The notes under the pieces: model-generated
The model's database searches: none
Told to the model about the DNA's origin: nothing
Seen by the model: only the letters and a program-made list of their open reading frames with translations
From: Eudorina sp. 2006-703-Eu-15
Lineage: Eukaryota > Chlorophyta > Chlorophyceae > Chlamydomonadales > Volvocaceae
Direction of reading: 5' to 3'
Length of the DNA: 64,000 nt
NCBI GenBank assembly: GCA_003117195.1
Contig: BDSI01000047.1
Span: 124,001-188,000 of the forward strand
In this document: one piece after another, positions 43,042 through 56,809 of the stretch
Position numbering within the stretch: the stretch's first letter is position 1
How the letters are laid out: each line of letters begins with the position of its first letter
Translations under genes and position numbers: made by a program

Positions 43042-46000
43042 TACGGCACTCGGCATTTGAGGGATGCGAACCGGCGGTGCGGCCAGCAGCAGTGGGGCAA
43101 AACGAAAGGGCCAATCACCAGTATGTTGTCACCTCTTACTACCGACCTCATGGCGTCCCACCTTTACGGGGTTTGGTTGTCCGAACATGTTGACCGCACG
43201 GCAACCGGCATTGCAGTCGAGGCCCTTCAACGGTTTCTTCACCATTAACCCCAGCAAGCGCCTGGCGGGGGCGGATGAAGGCCGTCTAAGGGTTCGATCC
43301 TGCCTGGTCAAATGACTGTCTGATCGGTCGTGTCATTTGGGATTGACGCAGGCGGAGATGCTACTCCCGGATAGTGAGTCCGGGCTCGCGAATGTCGCCG
43401 CGGCGTCAGAGGGTGGCCGCCTGGAGTCCATGCCGACTCCGACACAGGTGGGCCACGAGGGTGGGGAGGTGTTGGCGGGGAGGAGGGGAGATGAGCTGGC
43501 GGCACACAAACCGCGAGATGCGGTTGACCGATCGACTCAGGAGCTGCCCTGCAGCTGTGCGCGTGTACATTACTGTCGCCAGGTTGAAGCAGCAAAGAGC
43601 GGACGCGCGTGGGCGCGCTTTGATGTTGGTCGGTTCATCCATGCACCCATCCATGGTGTTAGCAAGAGGGTCTTCTCCGACGGACCCGTTTGGCGGTTCC
43701 TCTTCACTTGGCTGCAGCTGTGCGCCTGGCTGGAGGGTCGCACCGAGTCGCTGTCAGAACTGGTGGAGCGGCTGGCGGCGCTGCTTCCCGCCGGGGCCGA
43801 CCCCTCGGCGGTGCGGACCTCGGTGGTGGACCTGGCGCAGAGAAAGTGTTACTCGGCCAAGGACGGTAGGTGACGTCTGGTTTAATGTGAAGGGTTCGGG
43901 TCTTCTAAGGAAGATGAGAGAGGGGACTAAAAAGAGAGATGGGATAGGCGCAAGAAGCTCAGTTGGGATATTGGTAGGTTGAATACTCTGCGGTGACTGC
44001 CGACGCCATGATGACGGCTGGGTGGGCAAAAAGCCTCGGATCAGTGCCGACGATACGTATATGTGACAGGCGCCCACGTTTTCAAAGGCCCAGTTGAGGA
44101 CAACTCCTCGTTGGTTGCCTGCTAACCGTGTGACACTGGCCCGTCCTCGCAGCGCCCCTGGACGGTGCTGCAGCATCCGAGGACGCCACTCCGGGTCGGC
44201 TGTGGGTGTGGGAGGTCCGGGAGCCCCGCAAGCACTTGCAAGGGGAGTCGAACAAGGACACGGCGATCAGGAAGCTGGCAGAGGCCATGAGGAAACGCCG
44301 CAAGGAGGTACGGCCTGCGTGGTTTGAGGCTGGATAAGATCTAAACGGATAGCAAGCTCAGAACGACCCCGGTAATACCTGGTTTTGAGGCTGGGGCCCC
44401 TTGCCTTGAGGGCGAGGTTGCACAGTACATTGCTGGAAGGGATGCAGGCGGACCATTGAGCCGCTGGGGTTGAAGGGCCCAACCAGCGGTATCTGGCCAT
44501 GAAGCGTTGCATCGGTTGTCGTGCCACCCCGTCCGAGTGATACCTTTTGGCCCCTCTGACCCTCCCGTGCTCGCTGGCCTCTGACGCGCAGCTGCGCGAG
44601 CGGCTGGTGGCGGTCGGGGCAGCGCATGAGGCGCTAAGTGCTCACCAGGCCCTGCTAGCACCGCCACCCGCTGGCTCCGCCGCCAAAGGCCCCACCGCAG
44701 CTGCCCGGCGGTCCTCCGAGTCGCGGGCGGCCAAGGCATGGAACCGCCTGGCGCGCCTGCTTGACCTGGCCGCGGTGGAGGCAGCTTACCGGTAAGCGAG
44801 TGACTGGGGTATGGACAACTCATGGTGTTAGGACATGAGGTCCTGCACGGTCAGGATCACAGCGTGGCCTCTGCGCGCGTCCTTGCGTCCTTGCCTGTGT
44901 TGGCTCCGATGGCATGCGCTCACCTCACTCGCTCATTCATCGTACGCTCACGGCGCGAGCCGGTGCAGGACCGCCTCCGTGGCCTTGGTGGGTGCTGCCG
45001 GGATCGCCTCGGCGCGCAAGAGGAAGGTGAGCCCGGTCAAGAAGGCGGGGCCGACCTAAGGCCGCTGCTGTCGGTTTCATGGGTTAAAGATTGAGTCCGC
45101 AGGGACCGCAAGACAACATGAAGGGGGCAAGGGCCTTTGTGTTAGCAAGCAAGGAAGGGCGGTTTGTTCGCCTGCCTGGCGTTTTCACAGACAGGGTCGG
45201 GAGATGGGCGTGCAATCACGTCGAGCTGTTTCCCAGCCTGACTCCGGAGCCTGTCCTTGGCCACTCGACAGGACAAGGAGAAGGAGCGCGAGGAGAAAGT
45301 CAGGGAGCGGGAGGAAAAGGCCAAGGAGCGCGAGGAAAAGGCACGCGAGCGGGAGGAAAAGGCCCGGCAGAAGGAGGAGGAAGCGCGAGCGAAGGAGGTG
45401 GGCAGGGAATGACAGGCCAGATTCAAGGTTGCACGATACCATTTTTCCCGTCGCGGCAGATGATGGTCTCAAGTCTGGGTGCCTGCCTTGCACCTTTACG
45501 CATGTAACAAAATCCCGAACTTAATGTTACCCAGCGGACCTCCACCCCTCCGGCTTTTGTCCGTTGCTCTCTGCCCTCCAAGCTCGTCACGACCCATCTG
45601 GCGGCCTTCTGACGACCCAGCGTTGACCTCCCCCCCTCCAGGCCAAGAAGGCCCAGGAGGAGGAGGCCAAGCGGAAGGCCAAGGAGGTAAACAAGACGGG
45701 GTACCACTCCAACAAGGAGCTGCAGAAGAGCCGCAACATCATGCAGGTACGCCAGGTGCACGGCTCGCATACTGCGCGGCGCGTGCTTAGAAGCCGGGGT
45801 TCCATGGACGGTACGGGATAAGCAACGGGGGACCGCGTGATGGGAAGTGGTGACCTCGTCCAGGAGAGACAAAGGGAACCTACTTCACCGTTCAGCCCTC
45901 GACTGACTGACGAGCGCCGCTGCCGCATCTACTGCTCATTCTTTGGCTGCCTTCTCAACTGTCGACATCGCAGTCTTTCTTCAAGCGATCAGCACAACCC

Positions 46001-49000
46001 AAGCTCGGTGACAGCGGAGCCGCGGGGCAGTCGGCTGAGGTCTTGGCGGTCGGCCCCGTTGGCGCCGCCAGCGGCGCAGCTGCTGCCGCCTCTGGTACGG
46101 CCAGCGCCTCGCTTGGGCCGCAGGTGATGGCGATGGGGGCCCCGAGCGGCGGCCGCGGATGTTCGCAGGCAGCAGGCGGCACCCCAGCACGTGACAGGGC
46201 AGCCCCGAACACGATGTTCGATTTCTCTAAGCTCGCATGCAGGTGAGGATGATAGGACGGAGGCCATTCAGACCAGGGTGCTGCGGATTCGTTGCGAATC
46301 CCGTCACCGTCGCTCCAAAACACCATGAATGGATTTGGTGTTGTCAGGGCAGCGTGCGTGGCTGTTGATCCACGTCCTTTTGGCACGCGGCAACACTTTT
46401 GGTGGAACCTCCTGTGATGTTGCCAGGCGAATTTGGCTGACCAACAGTCTTGCGCCCTCGTGCACCCCCAGGCAGCCGGACAAGGCAGTGGTCGAGGCTC
46501 TGGACGCCGAGGCGGCGCGCCTGCCTGTGCCCGCTGATCAGCTTGCGGAGGACCTGAGGGTGAACCACCAGCGCTGGAGGCAGCAGCGGGCGGCCCGGAG
46601 GCGGATGATCGGTAGGCATCCTGAAAGCCTCGGTAGACTGTTCGGGGCGCTCGGCTCGGACAAGCACCGGCGAAGGGCTGGACTGGCCTAGGCGGTTTGT
46701 TGAGGAGGGAAATAGAATAGCGCCGCGTGCCACCAAGGCAGGGGGCTGTCATTGACTTTCCGCACAGTTAGCTGCGAGCGACAGATAGGTGCTTGCGAAA
46801 GCTCGGCGCCTGGACTGTTGGGCACCCCGGCCAGCCAGGTGGCACGCGGCGGGTCGGTGCGGCCGAGGCCGCAGCCCTGGCATCTCTCGTTTCCGTTGTC
46901 GGCATTGATCCCCGCACCGCCCTGAGGTCGCCCTCCACGTCCCGGCTCTTCCCAGGCGTGCCACCTACGTGGTCCCGGCGCCCTAACGCCCCCACCGACA
47001 TCCGGGTCCTGGCTTCTCAGTACTACGGCGACGTGGGGGCGCTGGGTCTGGCGCCCGAGGGGCTGCGCACCTGGCGCCGCAAGCTCATCGCCTTCCCGCG
47101 CAAGGAGACCGTCAGACCGCCCTACTACGGTTCCTTCAGCAGGACCAGGTGCGGCGACGCCAACAGAGGAACCCGTATTTCTGCCGGACGGCAGGACGCG
47201 GCCACCAGTCCCACGCGAGGCCCAGCTGGCGGACGGAAACATATTACGAAAACGCATCCTGAAGGGCGTGAATGTCCTGGGATCGGGCATCCATCCTCGT
47301 GCTCTCGCGTCGCTGGGTGATGGTCACCCAGGATCGGGTCGGGTCCCAGGGGTGGGGTCAGCCGTGGCCAGCGATCAGCGTGATCCATCCTTTGTCGGTG
47401 TCGTGTGCCCCCGGTGCTGTGTGTCCGCAGTACCTCCGTCACTGGCCGGCGGCCCTTCGGTCGGGACACCGCCCTGGACTATGAGGTGGCCAGCGACGAG
47501 GAGTGGGAGGAGGAGCCAGAGGTAAGGGGGGGTCTAGGAACGGGGCCTCGACCGCGTGGGGGCTCTGCAAGGTGCCGCTGCTGCAAACCGCCTACTGGTA
47601 CCTCCGGGCGTATTCCAGCTGACATGCCTCGTAGTTATCTTGCCATAAGTCTGCTGGACTCATGCAATGCGGGCAGATGTGAGGCGCCCATGCACGAGCC
47701 TGCTTAACGTTAAAGACGGAAATGGATGACAATAGCAATGGGTCGTACCCGCAGGGTGAGAGCCTGTCCGACAGTGGCGACGAGGCGGACAGTCAGGCGG
47801 GTGGAGGACCTGGTGAGATGGGTTGTAGGGGCGTCCGCGGGGGGCCGTCCGGTGGGTGGGGTCCGAGCCAGCCGTTGAGGATGGGGTCGGGATATTAGGA
47901 CAGCCTGCAGGCTGGCGGGGAAGTGGTCATGACGGGGTCAATCCATCGACATGTAAGGTCGCGTCACTATTGGCACACCAACGGCAGTAGCATTGATTCA
48001 CCAGCCGTTCAGTCAGCACCGGCCGCGGAGAGGTGTTACGGTGTACTGACTAGACACAGGTACTCGCTTGGCCGCGCTCTCCCTCGCTGGCAATGGACCC
48101 CCACCCTAACCTTCACAATCAACCCAACCCGATAGGCGAGGGCGGTGAGGACGAAGACGACGGCTTCATTGTGGGAGACGACCACCTATCAGATGACGAG
48201 GGGGCGCAGCTCAGCGGCGACGAGGAAGGTGAGGGAGCTGGGGGCCCCATGACCCTGTAGGAGACGGCGTGTGGCATCATGGGTCGCGCCCGAACAATCT
48301 GGGAGCTGCAGATGGGGCGGATTTAGGAGCGAGCATAATGCGCGATTAAGGCACGATGCATATGCTACACACGACATCGCTGCTTCGCCGTGGAGTTCTC
48401 ACGTGGCCTTGCATTCCGAAGCGCTGCCTGGCCTGGCTGCCGAGTGTGTTTAGATATGAGACCCGCCCGCTGCTGTGTGTGTGCGAGTGGATGTGCGACA
48501 TGCAGCAGTGAGCGATTCTTCTCGGCTGTTACGGATGCGGCCGGAGGCATGACCGCACCCGTGGCCGGAGGCATGTCAGCGGCCGTAGTCCTTTCAACAC
48601 ATGTGGTGGCATGGACGAGGACGTGAGATCCCTTCCCTTTTGCGCCCTGCCGGACCCCGCCAAACATTCGCAGACCGGATGCAAGTGGACGGTGCGCCAG
48701 GCAAGGCCCGTGGCGGCACATGTCCCGGCGGCAGTGCCGCCGTCGCCACCACCACACGCTTCATGGACCCCCGGCTGCAGCAACTGGAGAGCGCCATCGA
48801 CCGAGTGAGGTCCAACAACCGGCCCATCCTGCTCATTAAGCCGCTGCCCGCAGCAGCAGCAGCAGCCCCCGCGCCATCCGGTGCGGCGGCGCCGGCAGAC
48901 GGCACCGCCATGGAGGTGGATGACGCCACGGCAGCAGCAACGGTGGAGCCGGCACTGCCAGACGTGTACTGCCGCCTGCGCGCGGAGCCGCGACCCGGTC

Positions 49001-51464
49001 TGAACACGGGGCTGGACGCGGCGCTCCTGGGGGCGCTGCGACCCGTGGTTCACAGCCGGGGCGGCGGGGACGCGGCGGCGGCCGTGCCGGTGGCGGTGCT
49101 TGCGCCGCCGCAGGAGCTTGACGTGTACGGCGCGTACGCGGCGGCGGCGCAGGGGGTTGCACCGGGTGCCGGCTACGGCGGCGACGAAGGTGGGTGCGCG
49201 CGTGAGGACGGGGTGTTGGGCGTCGTGAGACGGAAGGGCAGCGCAGCCCTGGGTTTCCATGGGCGCTGTACAGCACGTTAACTCGTCGCGCAATTGAGCT
49301 TGGTGCGACAGGAAGCTTGACGTGTGACGTAACGCCGCGCTGACGTGCTCTGATGTGTTCCTTTTCCGTCCGTCGTCTGAAGGCGTCCACGGCTCCGCAG
49401 GACTGCTGCCCGTGGGCGGGACTCCGGGCGGATGCGACGCCGCCGCCACCGGCGCAGCAGCCGCTGCTGCGCCCCTCGCCGCAGCGGCTGTGGCCCCCGG
49501 CTCTGCTCGGGCGCCTGGGAGCGGTGCCCGGGGTCGGCCGCCGGCTCCGGGGCTGTCGGAGGCGACCCTCACGGCGCTGGCGGACTTCATGTCCCGATCC
49601 GCGGATCAGAAGATGGACAAGGTGTGGGGAGGGCTGGGGCTGTCAGGCGGTTTGTCTGGAGTATAAAGGCTATTATAATGTCGGTAGTTGCGGGTTGCAA
49701 GGCATTACTAATAACCCAGACACGGCTCATGCTCGGGTATGTTGGCGGAGTCTGATAGGATGGAGCAAGGCGAGTCGCTCTCCTGGAACGAGTGGGTAGC
49801 TGCTCGCCAACCTCCCGGGGCGGATCGTTGGTGGACCCCATGGGCGATCCCATTTGCACAGCCCATCGAGTTGCACTTGGCAGGGTCGAGCCCTCTTACG
49901 CCGTGTAAGCTGGGCCGCTGCCCGCCCGTCCGGTTCCGTAGATCGTCGAGGGCTTCCTGGCCGCCTGGCCGCCCGCCACCAAGCCGCCGGCCAAGACCAA
50001 GCTGCGGGACGCCATCAAGCGCTTGGGCGTGTGGTCGGCAGCCAGTCGGAGGTGGCACCTGCACGGGAGTTCCGTGGGGGCGGCTGTGGAGCACGCCTTG
50101 GCGATGGCTGCCTCGTTGGCGGCGGCAGCTGCGGTCCCGACGCCGCCACCCGGGTCGGTACTCGCCGGCGGCACGCCCCAGGCGGCAGCTGCCGTGGGGC
50201 GTATGGGGCTGATGCCTGCGGGCGCCCCGCTGGCGACACCTACGCCGGGACCGGCGCTCCTTCCCCCTGGTGGGTCAGGATGGGCGCCCGCCAGGGTGAT
50301 CCATTCAGGCTGGGGTGGGGGCTGGGGCTGGGGATCCAACCAGCCTGGTCCCCAAACGCCACATCTGGTGGGAATGGACTGCCACCGGAGGACACATGAC
50401 AACGCCACGCGACTGCCTGCCCATATGTCTTTAGATGATGAACCCACCCGACCCGACCCCAATATCCCCGACCCTCCACCTGTCCAGCAATGTCGTGTTT
50501 TGGATCCCTCCTGAATGAGCCGCGTGCGCCCCACCGCTGCCGCCCACCGCACAGGCCTGCCGGCCCCTACTCCCGCACCGCACCTTGGCCCGCTGCCGAC
50601 GCCGTCTACAGCCCCAGGTGGGTCATTGGACGGGTGTCTGTGTATGGGCCCAACTCATGAAGCATCACGGAAGATGACCTGTGTCGCCTTTACAACGATT
50701 CACCTAATCGCGGCTGCCCCGCGCCGCACGTTAGATCTCCACACCGAGTTTTTAAACCTCGCCTGTCGCACGCCCTGCAACTCATGCCTATGTGCGCCTT
50801 CACCGGCGCAGGTGGGAGGCCGCTTCTGCATGCCCCCGCCAGCACGCCACTTGGCGGCGAAACGACCGCTCCGGGGCCCCTCCGACCCACGGGTCAGGTG
50901 GTGATGCCCCAGCACCTCATGCAGGTCCTGGCGCGTCTCGCGGATGAGCCGCCGACAGCTGCCACGCCCACGCCCGCTGTTGGCCCGGGTCTGCACGACA
51001 GCACGCTGGCGCCAGCACTCGTGGACAACGCCGGCGATGCCGCTGTTGCTGCAGGGGGCGGCGGCCGCGGCGGCGATGCCATGGATTGCGATGAGCCGCG
51101 GGCGGAGGTGCAGGCCGGGACAGCTGGGGCCCAAGGCAGCTTGCCCGGCGGGGATGTGGCGCCGCCGGGCTGCTTGCAGTCTGGAGTCGAGGCCGGACAG
51201 GCCTCTGCCCCCGCCGCAGCGGCCGGCAGCGTTGCTGTCGATGCTGCACCGCAGCAGTTTGCTGTATCGGAGGGCCCGGAGGTCGCCGCGTCGGACGTGG
51301 AGGGCGGCATTGCGACAGACAGCGGCACCGCTGGAGCCGCCGCTGGAGCTGCGGGTGGCCCCGCTGACGGCGGGGACGCGGGGTGTGGCGCCGGCGGGGC
51401 CAAGGTGGCGATGGCGGAGGCGGACCCTGGGCAGCAGTGTGAGGCCCTCCCTCGACCCATGTGA
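41741..51464 (+). CDS. FAS1: Chromatin assembly factor 1 large subunit (CAF-1 p150/FAS1)
   Basis: Twenty phase-consistent exons: 41741-41926, 42056-42892, 43352-43447, 43718-43865, 44153-44307, 44592-44791, 44969-45026, 45272-45397, 45642-45746, 45974-46242, 46472-46611, 46956-47148, 47431-47521, 47755-47812, 48136-48228, 48674-49189, 49383-49621, 49942-50269, 50555-50617, 50812-51464 (1517 residues). CAF-1 deposits H3-H4 behind replication forks. Domains: degenerate PCNA-binding PIP box at the very N-terminus (MAGIMKFF); KER charged helix (about 561-620: KEREEKVREREEKAKERE and on); SFFKRSAQPKL; WRRKLIAF...RPPYYGSF; acidic ED region LDYEVASDEEWEEEPE with GESLSDSGDE and DEDDGFIVGDDHLSDDE; C-terminal winged-helix-like part (DKIVEGFLAAW, KTKLRDAIKRLGVW, about 1147-1205). 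A low-complexity Ala/Gly tail follows. Identification by the KER/ED blocks is strong. Confidence 0.92.
43008..43042. repeat. (ATC)n microsatellite in CAF-1 intron 2
   Basis: An uninterrupted run of about 11 CAT/ATC triplets within the intron between 42892 and 43352. Confidence 0.9.
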
Positions 51465-52495
51465 GCCCCCTGTGATAGGTCTGGGTTGGTTGTTCCGGGT
51501 TGGAAGACGGAGGGCTGTTGGGACTGACCGCGCGGGACTGACATGACTGATCGGGGTCTCCGGGGTTGAACGAGGGGCAAGATGCAGCGACAAGATGTGG
51601 GAAGGGCATTGGGCAGAGTGGTACTCCCAGCTCAGTCGAGGTGGTCCGGGGCTGTCGGGGTGGGTGTTGCACAGTGCTACGGCGTCCGCAGGACCGGGAC
51701 GGGTGAGGATGTGTACACCTCGTGCATTGTGGAACCGAAGGTCGTGGCAAATTGATGACGATACCAAAGGACGTGTCGGAGTTGCAGGGTACTGGATGCC
51801 GGTTGGCGATGATTAGCACGTTGGCCAGGTCACGGCACGCGGCATCGGGGCACAGACGGTCAGCCGATATTGCTTTACCTGGGTGGCGTTGTGCTGACCC
51901 ACCGCAACGGCCGGCCCGCATGCAACCGTCCTCTTGCTCCATCTCCCCCCAATGTCCCTGTCTTCAGTTAGGGTTTTCAGCAGGCGCCACGCATCAGCGT
52001 GTTGTCGTCTTGCTACGGGTTGGCCAGGCTGTCGGGTTAGACAGCTTGTCTTTGTGTTGCTAGGTTCACGTCGGATGCGCACGATTTGAGATGGTGCTGA
52101 CATCAGGTTCCGCAAAACGTTTTAATCTTCCTTTGAGATCGAAGGGGTGCGCTTGCCGTGAGGCACCCGCATGTTATTGTGGTTGTAACACATACCGATC
52201 GTGATGCATTCGAACGTTTTTCAGAACCCATCCCTCCATTGACATCGCCGTGGAACCCGTCAGCCGCAGCGGACAGTTTCGCACTCACAACTTCCACTAG
52301 GTGTGACACCGCCCCAGCCCAGCCCTGCTTCCCTGGCCCCATCCCAACCATGCGTGTGCGGATGGGCGCCGTTCCATGACGGAGTGATCTAGGGTGCAGC
52401 TCGCGGCTTCCTTATCGCCGGGACATCCGACGGCCACCGACTGCCTGCGGGTTAGGAAGGCCGTCAGTGCATCCCGCGGACTCAGCTCTCCCAGC
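51465..52495 (+). other. CAF-1 3' UTR and spacer before the next gene
   Basis: A TGTAA signal at 52184-52188 would end the CAF-1 transcript after about 720 bases of 3' UTR. The remaining 300 bp must contain the promoter of the next plus-strand gene. An open frame from 52400 (after a CAG) continues into the first exon annotated below and may be coding. Confidence 0.45.
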
Positions 52496-55400
52496 ATGCG
52501 CACGGCCTTCAGCGTCGCCCATGCTGCTCCTGTCCTGACCCCCCTCCCACCGCTCTCACCCGTGCCGCCCCTCGCCCGCAGGCCCCCGCGGCCGCCACCC
52601 CTTTCGGAGCTGGCGCTGCTGGGCCCCGGGCACCCCTTCTGGGCCGCCCTGACCTCCTGGGTGATGGGCGGCGGCGGCCCGGCGGGCCGCATTCGGCGCC
52701 ACGGCCCCTCCTGGATGGACGTGTCGGCGGCCATGGCGGTGTTCGAGGCGGGCGAGCTGGAGCCGCGGCTGGCGTCAGTGCCCCTGGACCTCGCGAGAGG
52801 TATGCGGGCGGGGCGGGTTTCAGTCGGGGGACGGAGTTGGCACCAGGCGGGGCGAGGCGGGGCGGGGCAGATGGGGAGTAGGGAAATTGTGGGAACGCAA
52901 CAGGCAAATGGGGGAGGCCTTAGAGGCAGCTACGGTATCTTGACGTCCCAGGCAGTCGGCAAAAACGTTGGCTAATGGGCACTGGCACATGCGGGGGGTG
53001 TCCCGGGGGCACACGCAGCTTTCAATGTCCGGGTCAAGGTCTGGTCTGCGATTGGCGAGGGACGCGAGACCGGGCATTGGAAGGAAAACGACTAGGGATG
53101 CAAAATGCTGGAGAGGGTAGGCGGGTGATGGTGGTCGTTGTGGTGGTGTGGATGCCGGTGGGTATGGTGGTGACAATCCTGGCAATCCTTACGGCGGCTG
53201 TCAGACGATTCCTGTCTCCTGACCGGCGGCCCTTGTGCAGTGCTGGTGGCGGTATGCCAGCACCGTACGGCAAGCCACCTACGCTCCGGCGCCTTCAAGG
53301 CGCTGGGTAACCTGGCGGCGGCGCTGGCTGCCACCGCAGTGGCGGCGCCCACCGGGGCCCCGGGCGATGCCGCGGGGCCGGTGACGGCCGGCGGAGGCGG
53401 CCCGTCGCGGCGGCGACGACCGCGGCGCAACGGCAGCGGCGATGACGACAACGACGGTGACGTCGCAGGTGGGCGGAGGCCAATGCAGCTTTGTTCGTTT
53501 AGACCTAAAGTGTGGAGCCAACGAACCCGACAAAGACCCGGCGGGGTTCTCCATGGCGGCTGCAAAGGCACATGTTAACATCTACTAGGGCGAATCGACT
53601 CTGCGCACCTCACCTCTGCGCTTTCGATGGGGACGGTGGCATGATCCTGAAGGCGCCACCGCCACCGCCATCACCCCGGTGCCCCGGTGCACACACCCGG
53701 TCGTCGCATCGGTCGGATCGGTCGGATCCGGATCGGTCGGGTTGCGCTCCATACTTCTTCGGTTCTGGCATGCTCCTGCCTCGACTTGGGGGTGTGTCGT
53801 ACAGACGCCCACCGCACTGGACGCAACTGGGTGGTGATGCCGCCGCAGGTGCTGTGTCGGGTTCTTCGGCGCTGCGACCCACGGGTCAGCCCTCCCGATG
53901 CGGTCCCCAGCCCGTCACGCTGCTGGCCCTGTGGTCGCTGCCGGGGCTGCTGGAGGCAGTGCGGAGCGGCTGCTGCGACAGCGACCTGGACTCAGAGACG
54001 GACAAGGCGGCCAGGGGAGCGGCGCGAGTGCTAGGTGGGCATGTGGCTGGTCGCGTACACCATAAACGTCGATAACCCCGAGCGAAAGTCAGCCCCGTGA
54101 GGTGCATGACTGTCTAGAGATCATCGCACCGCCCCAGTGGCCCAGGAACTCGATACCTTCCAATATGCCGCCTGCAACTTGCGTACGTGATATGAGCGCG
54201 CACGTGGAATACTCTCATGTGCGCCGTCACGTGAAACAGACGTGCAATCGTCCACACGTGGGTCATGCTGGCCTCCTCGCCCCCGCTCCTCGGCCCCGCA
54301 GCCGCACTGGTGGGCGTCGGCGTCACCGAGCCGTCACCCACCGGGGCACCTATGGGGCCGCGGGCGGTGGTGGCGACGGAGGGTCAGCAGCAAGAGCCGG
54401 TCGGCATGGCTTGCGATGGCCCCACGGACGCCACGGCTGCTGCGGGACCGTTCGGTCAGACGCAACAGCCCCCGGGCGGCCTCTCCCCGGAGGTGGCAGC
54501 GGCCGCAGCGGCGTTCAGGCTTCGGGTGAGTGAGTGAGGGGCTGTGCCCGGCTGCCTGGCTGTTCGGCCTTGGAATGCAGAGCGTAATTCCTCGCATTGC
54601 TCGTTCGTACCAATAGGGCGCGCGCTTCCTGGGAGTCCCCGTCCTGGCTGCAAGCCGTCCTCCTGGCCACCACTCATATCCCACATCATAGCCGTCCCAT
54701 TCCCGCCCTTCCGTGCCTCCCACCCATCGCAGGTGGCGAGCAACCCGGAGCTCCATTCGGCGGTCCGCTCCGCCGCCGCCCGCGGCCCCGGCCCCGCCTC
54801 CTCCCCCGCCCGCCAAGTCTTCCACGCGCACATGCTGCTGGCCCTGCAGCGGCTGCTCCGGGACCCGGTGGCGGGGGCGGCGCTGCTGCGCCCCACGGCC
54901 CGATTGGAGCGGGAGGCGGCGGCAGCTCGGGGGCGGGGCCCTCCGCCGCCCCCCCTGTCCCCCGACACGGAGGCCAAGTGGGGCTCCAAGATGCTGCAGA
55001 GCCTGGTGGTGGGCGGCAGGGACATGGTGCACCCGGTGAGGCCTCAGACGGTTGGGGTCGGACGATTTCAGCACCTGGGGACGGAACGTGTGCGCATTTG
55101 GGGCTCAGGACTTGGTGGAGGTGGGGTGTTGAGAGCTAGAGCGGTACGAGAGGCTTTGGGGGCCGTGCTCAGGTGAGACCGGGTCAGGGGGCTTGCCGAG
55201 GGAGACAGCAGTGCGCACTGAGGGGTGTGCCCTGGAGCTTCGTCGAGAGCGAATCCTCCAACATGCTGTTCTTGACTTTTGCACCAGGCCGCACTCATTG
55301 CCGCTCGCACTGGACTCCGCAGGGCTGTCGCAAGGGCCTGGTCCGGAGCGCGGCCGCCCTGATGGACCTGCCGGTCATGTCGGGATTGATCAAGGGCGAG

Positions 55401-56375
55401 GAGGAGGAGGTGGCTGGCGCGGGGCCGAGGGGCTCAGATGGTGGGGTGCAGCCCCGGTCGGCTGCGAAGGCCCCGGTCACTGGCGGTGGCGGCGGCGGCA
55501 GCGGCCCCAAAGGGTGGTCGTCGCTGCTGAGTGGCAACGACCCGCGCACTCAGGTTCCAGCGGCAGTCCTAACTCTGTTGGTCTCGGAGCTGAGGCACAT
55601 CGCGGCGGACGGCACGACAGCCAGCGGGTGAGAAGGCCTGGGTGGGGGCTTGGGACGGTTCTCGCAAAGCGACAGGGGTCCCTCTGGCAGCAGATGCAAG
55701 ATGCCATTTAACATGTGCGGCGTTTGTTGTGAACCAGTCACACCACTCTCTAAACACACACCACTGTGAACAGATGTTGAGTGGATACCCAACCGCCGGC
55801 GACGAGCGCGAGGCGTTATGCTGTGTTTGGCTGACCCTACGGCAGGCGTTCGCGAGCCGCTGCCAAGGACCGAGAGGGTGACGGCGACGGCACGTGCGCG
55901 CCGGCGACGTCCTGCCCGCTCAACAAGTGCGCCCGCGGCCGCGTCACGTTAGCGCTGATGCTGGCGCAGCGTGCTCTGCGCCATCTGTCGCGGCCCAGCT
56001 CGCGGTTGCAGCTGCGGCAGGGGGACACCAAGACGGCGATGGCCGAGATGCTGGAGGCCTTGCAGGTGTGCACACGTGTGTATGTGGCTCTGTTGAAGGT
56101 TTCGACCCATGTGCTTGCAGTGCGTGGCGGCAGAGGGCGCTTGCCTTGAGGCGCAATCACCTGCCACGGCAGTGCACCTTCCACTCTGGGCTTCCCCATT
56201 TTGGCCCGCCAGCCATACCTCGCCCGCGTTGCCCGCCACCCGCAATCACGCCTTCACCCACTCACTGCTTCATTTGCCGCAGGAGGCGGGCGAGGTATTG
56301 GCGGCAACGTACGACCCCGAGCTGCAGTCGCTGTACACCGGGGTTGGCGCACTGGCGGAGGAGCTGTCCTCCTAG
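52496..56375 (+). CDS. Unknown helical repeat protein (ARM/HEAT-like)
   Basis: Eight phase-consistent exons: 52496-52799, 53241-53468, 53849-54034, 54302-54525, 54733-55035, 55323-55627, 55846-56065, 56283-56375 (620 residues from the first in-frame ATG). The 5' end is unsure: the frame is open back to 52389, an upstream exon may exist, and a strong acceptor at 52581 hints at a different start. Segments look like paired amphipathic helices of ARM/HEAT proteins: HLRSGAFKALGNLAAALA, TLLALWSLPGLLEAVRSG, MLLALQRLLRDPVAGAALL, VPAAVLTLLVSELRHIAADG and VTLALMLAQRALRHL. Gly/Pro/Ala-rich linkers of 40-70 residues separate them. No specific family is recognised. A TGTAA signal follows at 56659-56663. 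Confidence 0.6.
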
Positions 56376-56809
56376 GGTGTTATCGCGTGCCACTGAACCG
56401 CAATGCGATTGGTCCTGGGACCGTTGCCGCTTCACACCGGAAAGCTTGTGGTGTGGGTGTTTCATGTGTATGCAGTTATATTGGGGGGATTTGGGTAAAA
56501 TGGTGTGATTCTGTTCGCATTACGAGTTCCGTTGATCGGGCAGGGTTCAACAACCGTCCTTGACTCCTTGTTTCGCCGTCACGGCCTCTACAGCTCCCCG
56601 GCTTTTGACTGCCCCGAGAGGCATTATTACGAATTTTACGATCCTCTTCAGGGCGCGTTGTAACCCCTGAACGACATAACCGTGAAAGGCTTCTCGGATG
56701 CTGAGCTTAGTAAATGAAAGAAGGCCTTGAACTGCACGATCCGTAGCACGTACCAAATTTCGTACGCGTTGTAGACATGGGCTTGGCACCGGCCGCACGG
56801 ATTTCAACA

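Noticed and set aside
43270..43305. Possible tRNA or SINE B box (GGTTCGATCC)
   Set aside because: No A box, acceptor stem or anticodon arm could be fitted upstream; it lies inside a CAF-1 intron.
46785..46955. Earlier start for the CAF-1 exon at 46956
   Set aside because: Acceptors at 46784 and 46838 also keep phase but lack a pyrimidine tract, whereas the one at 46955 is strong. The extra residues show no CAF-1 similarity.
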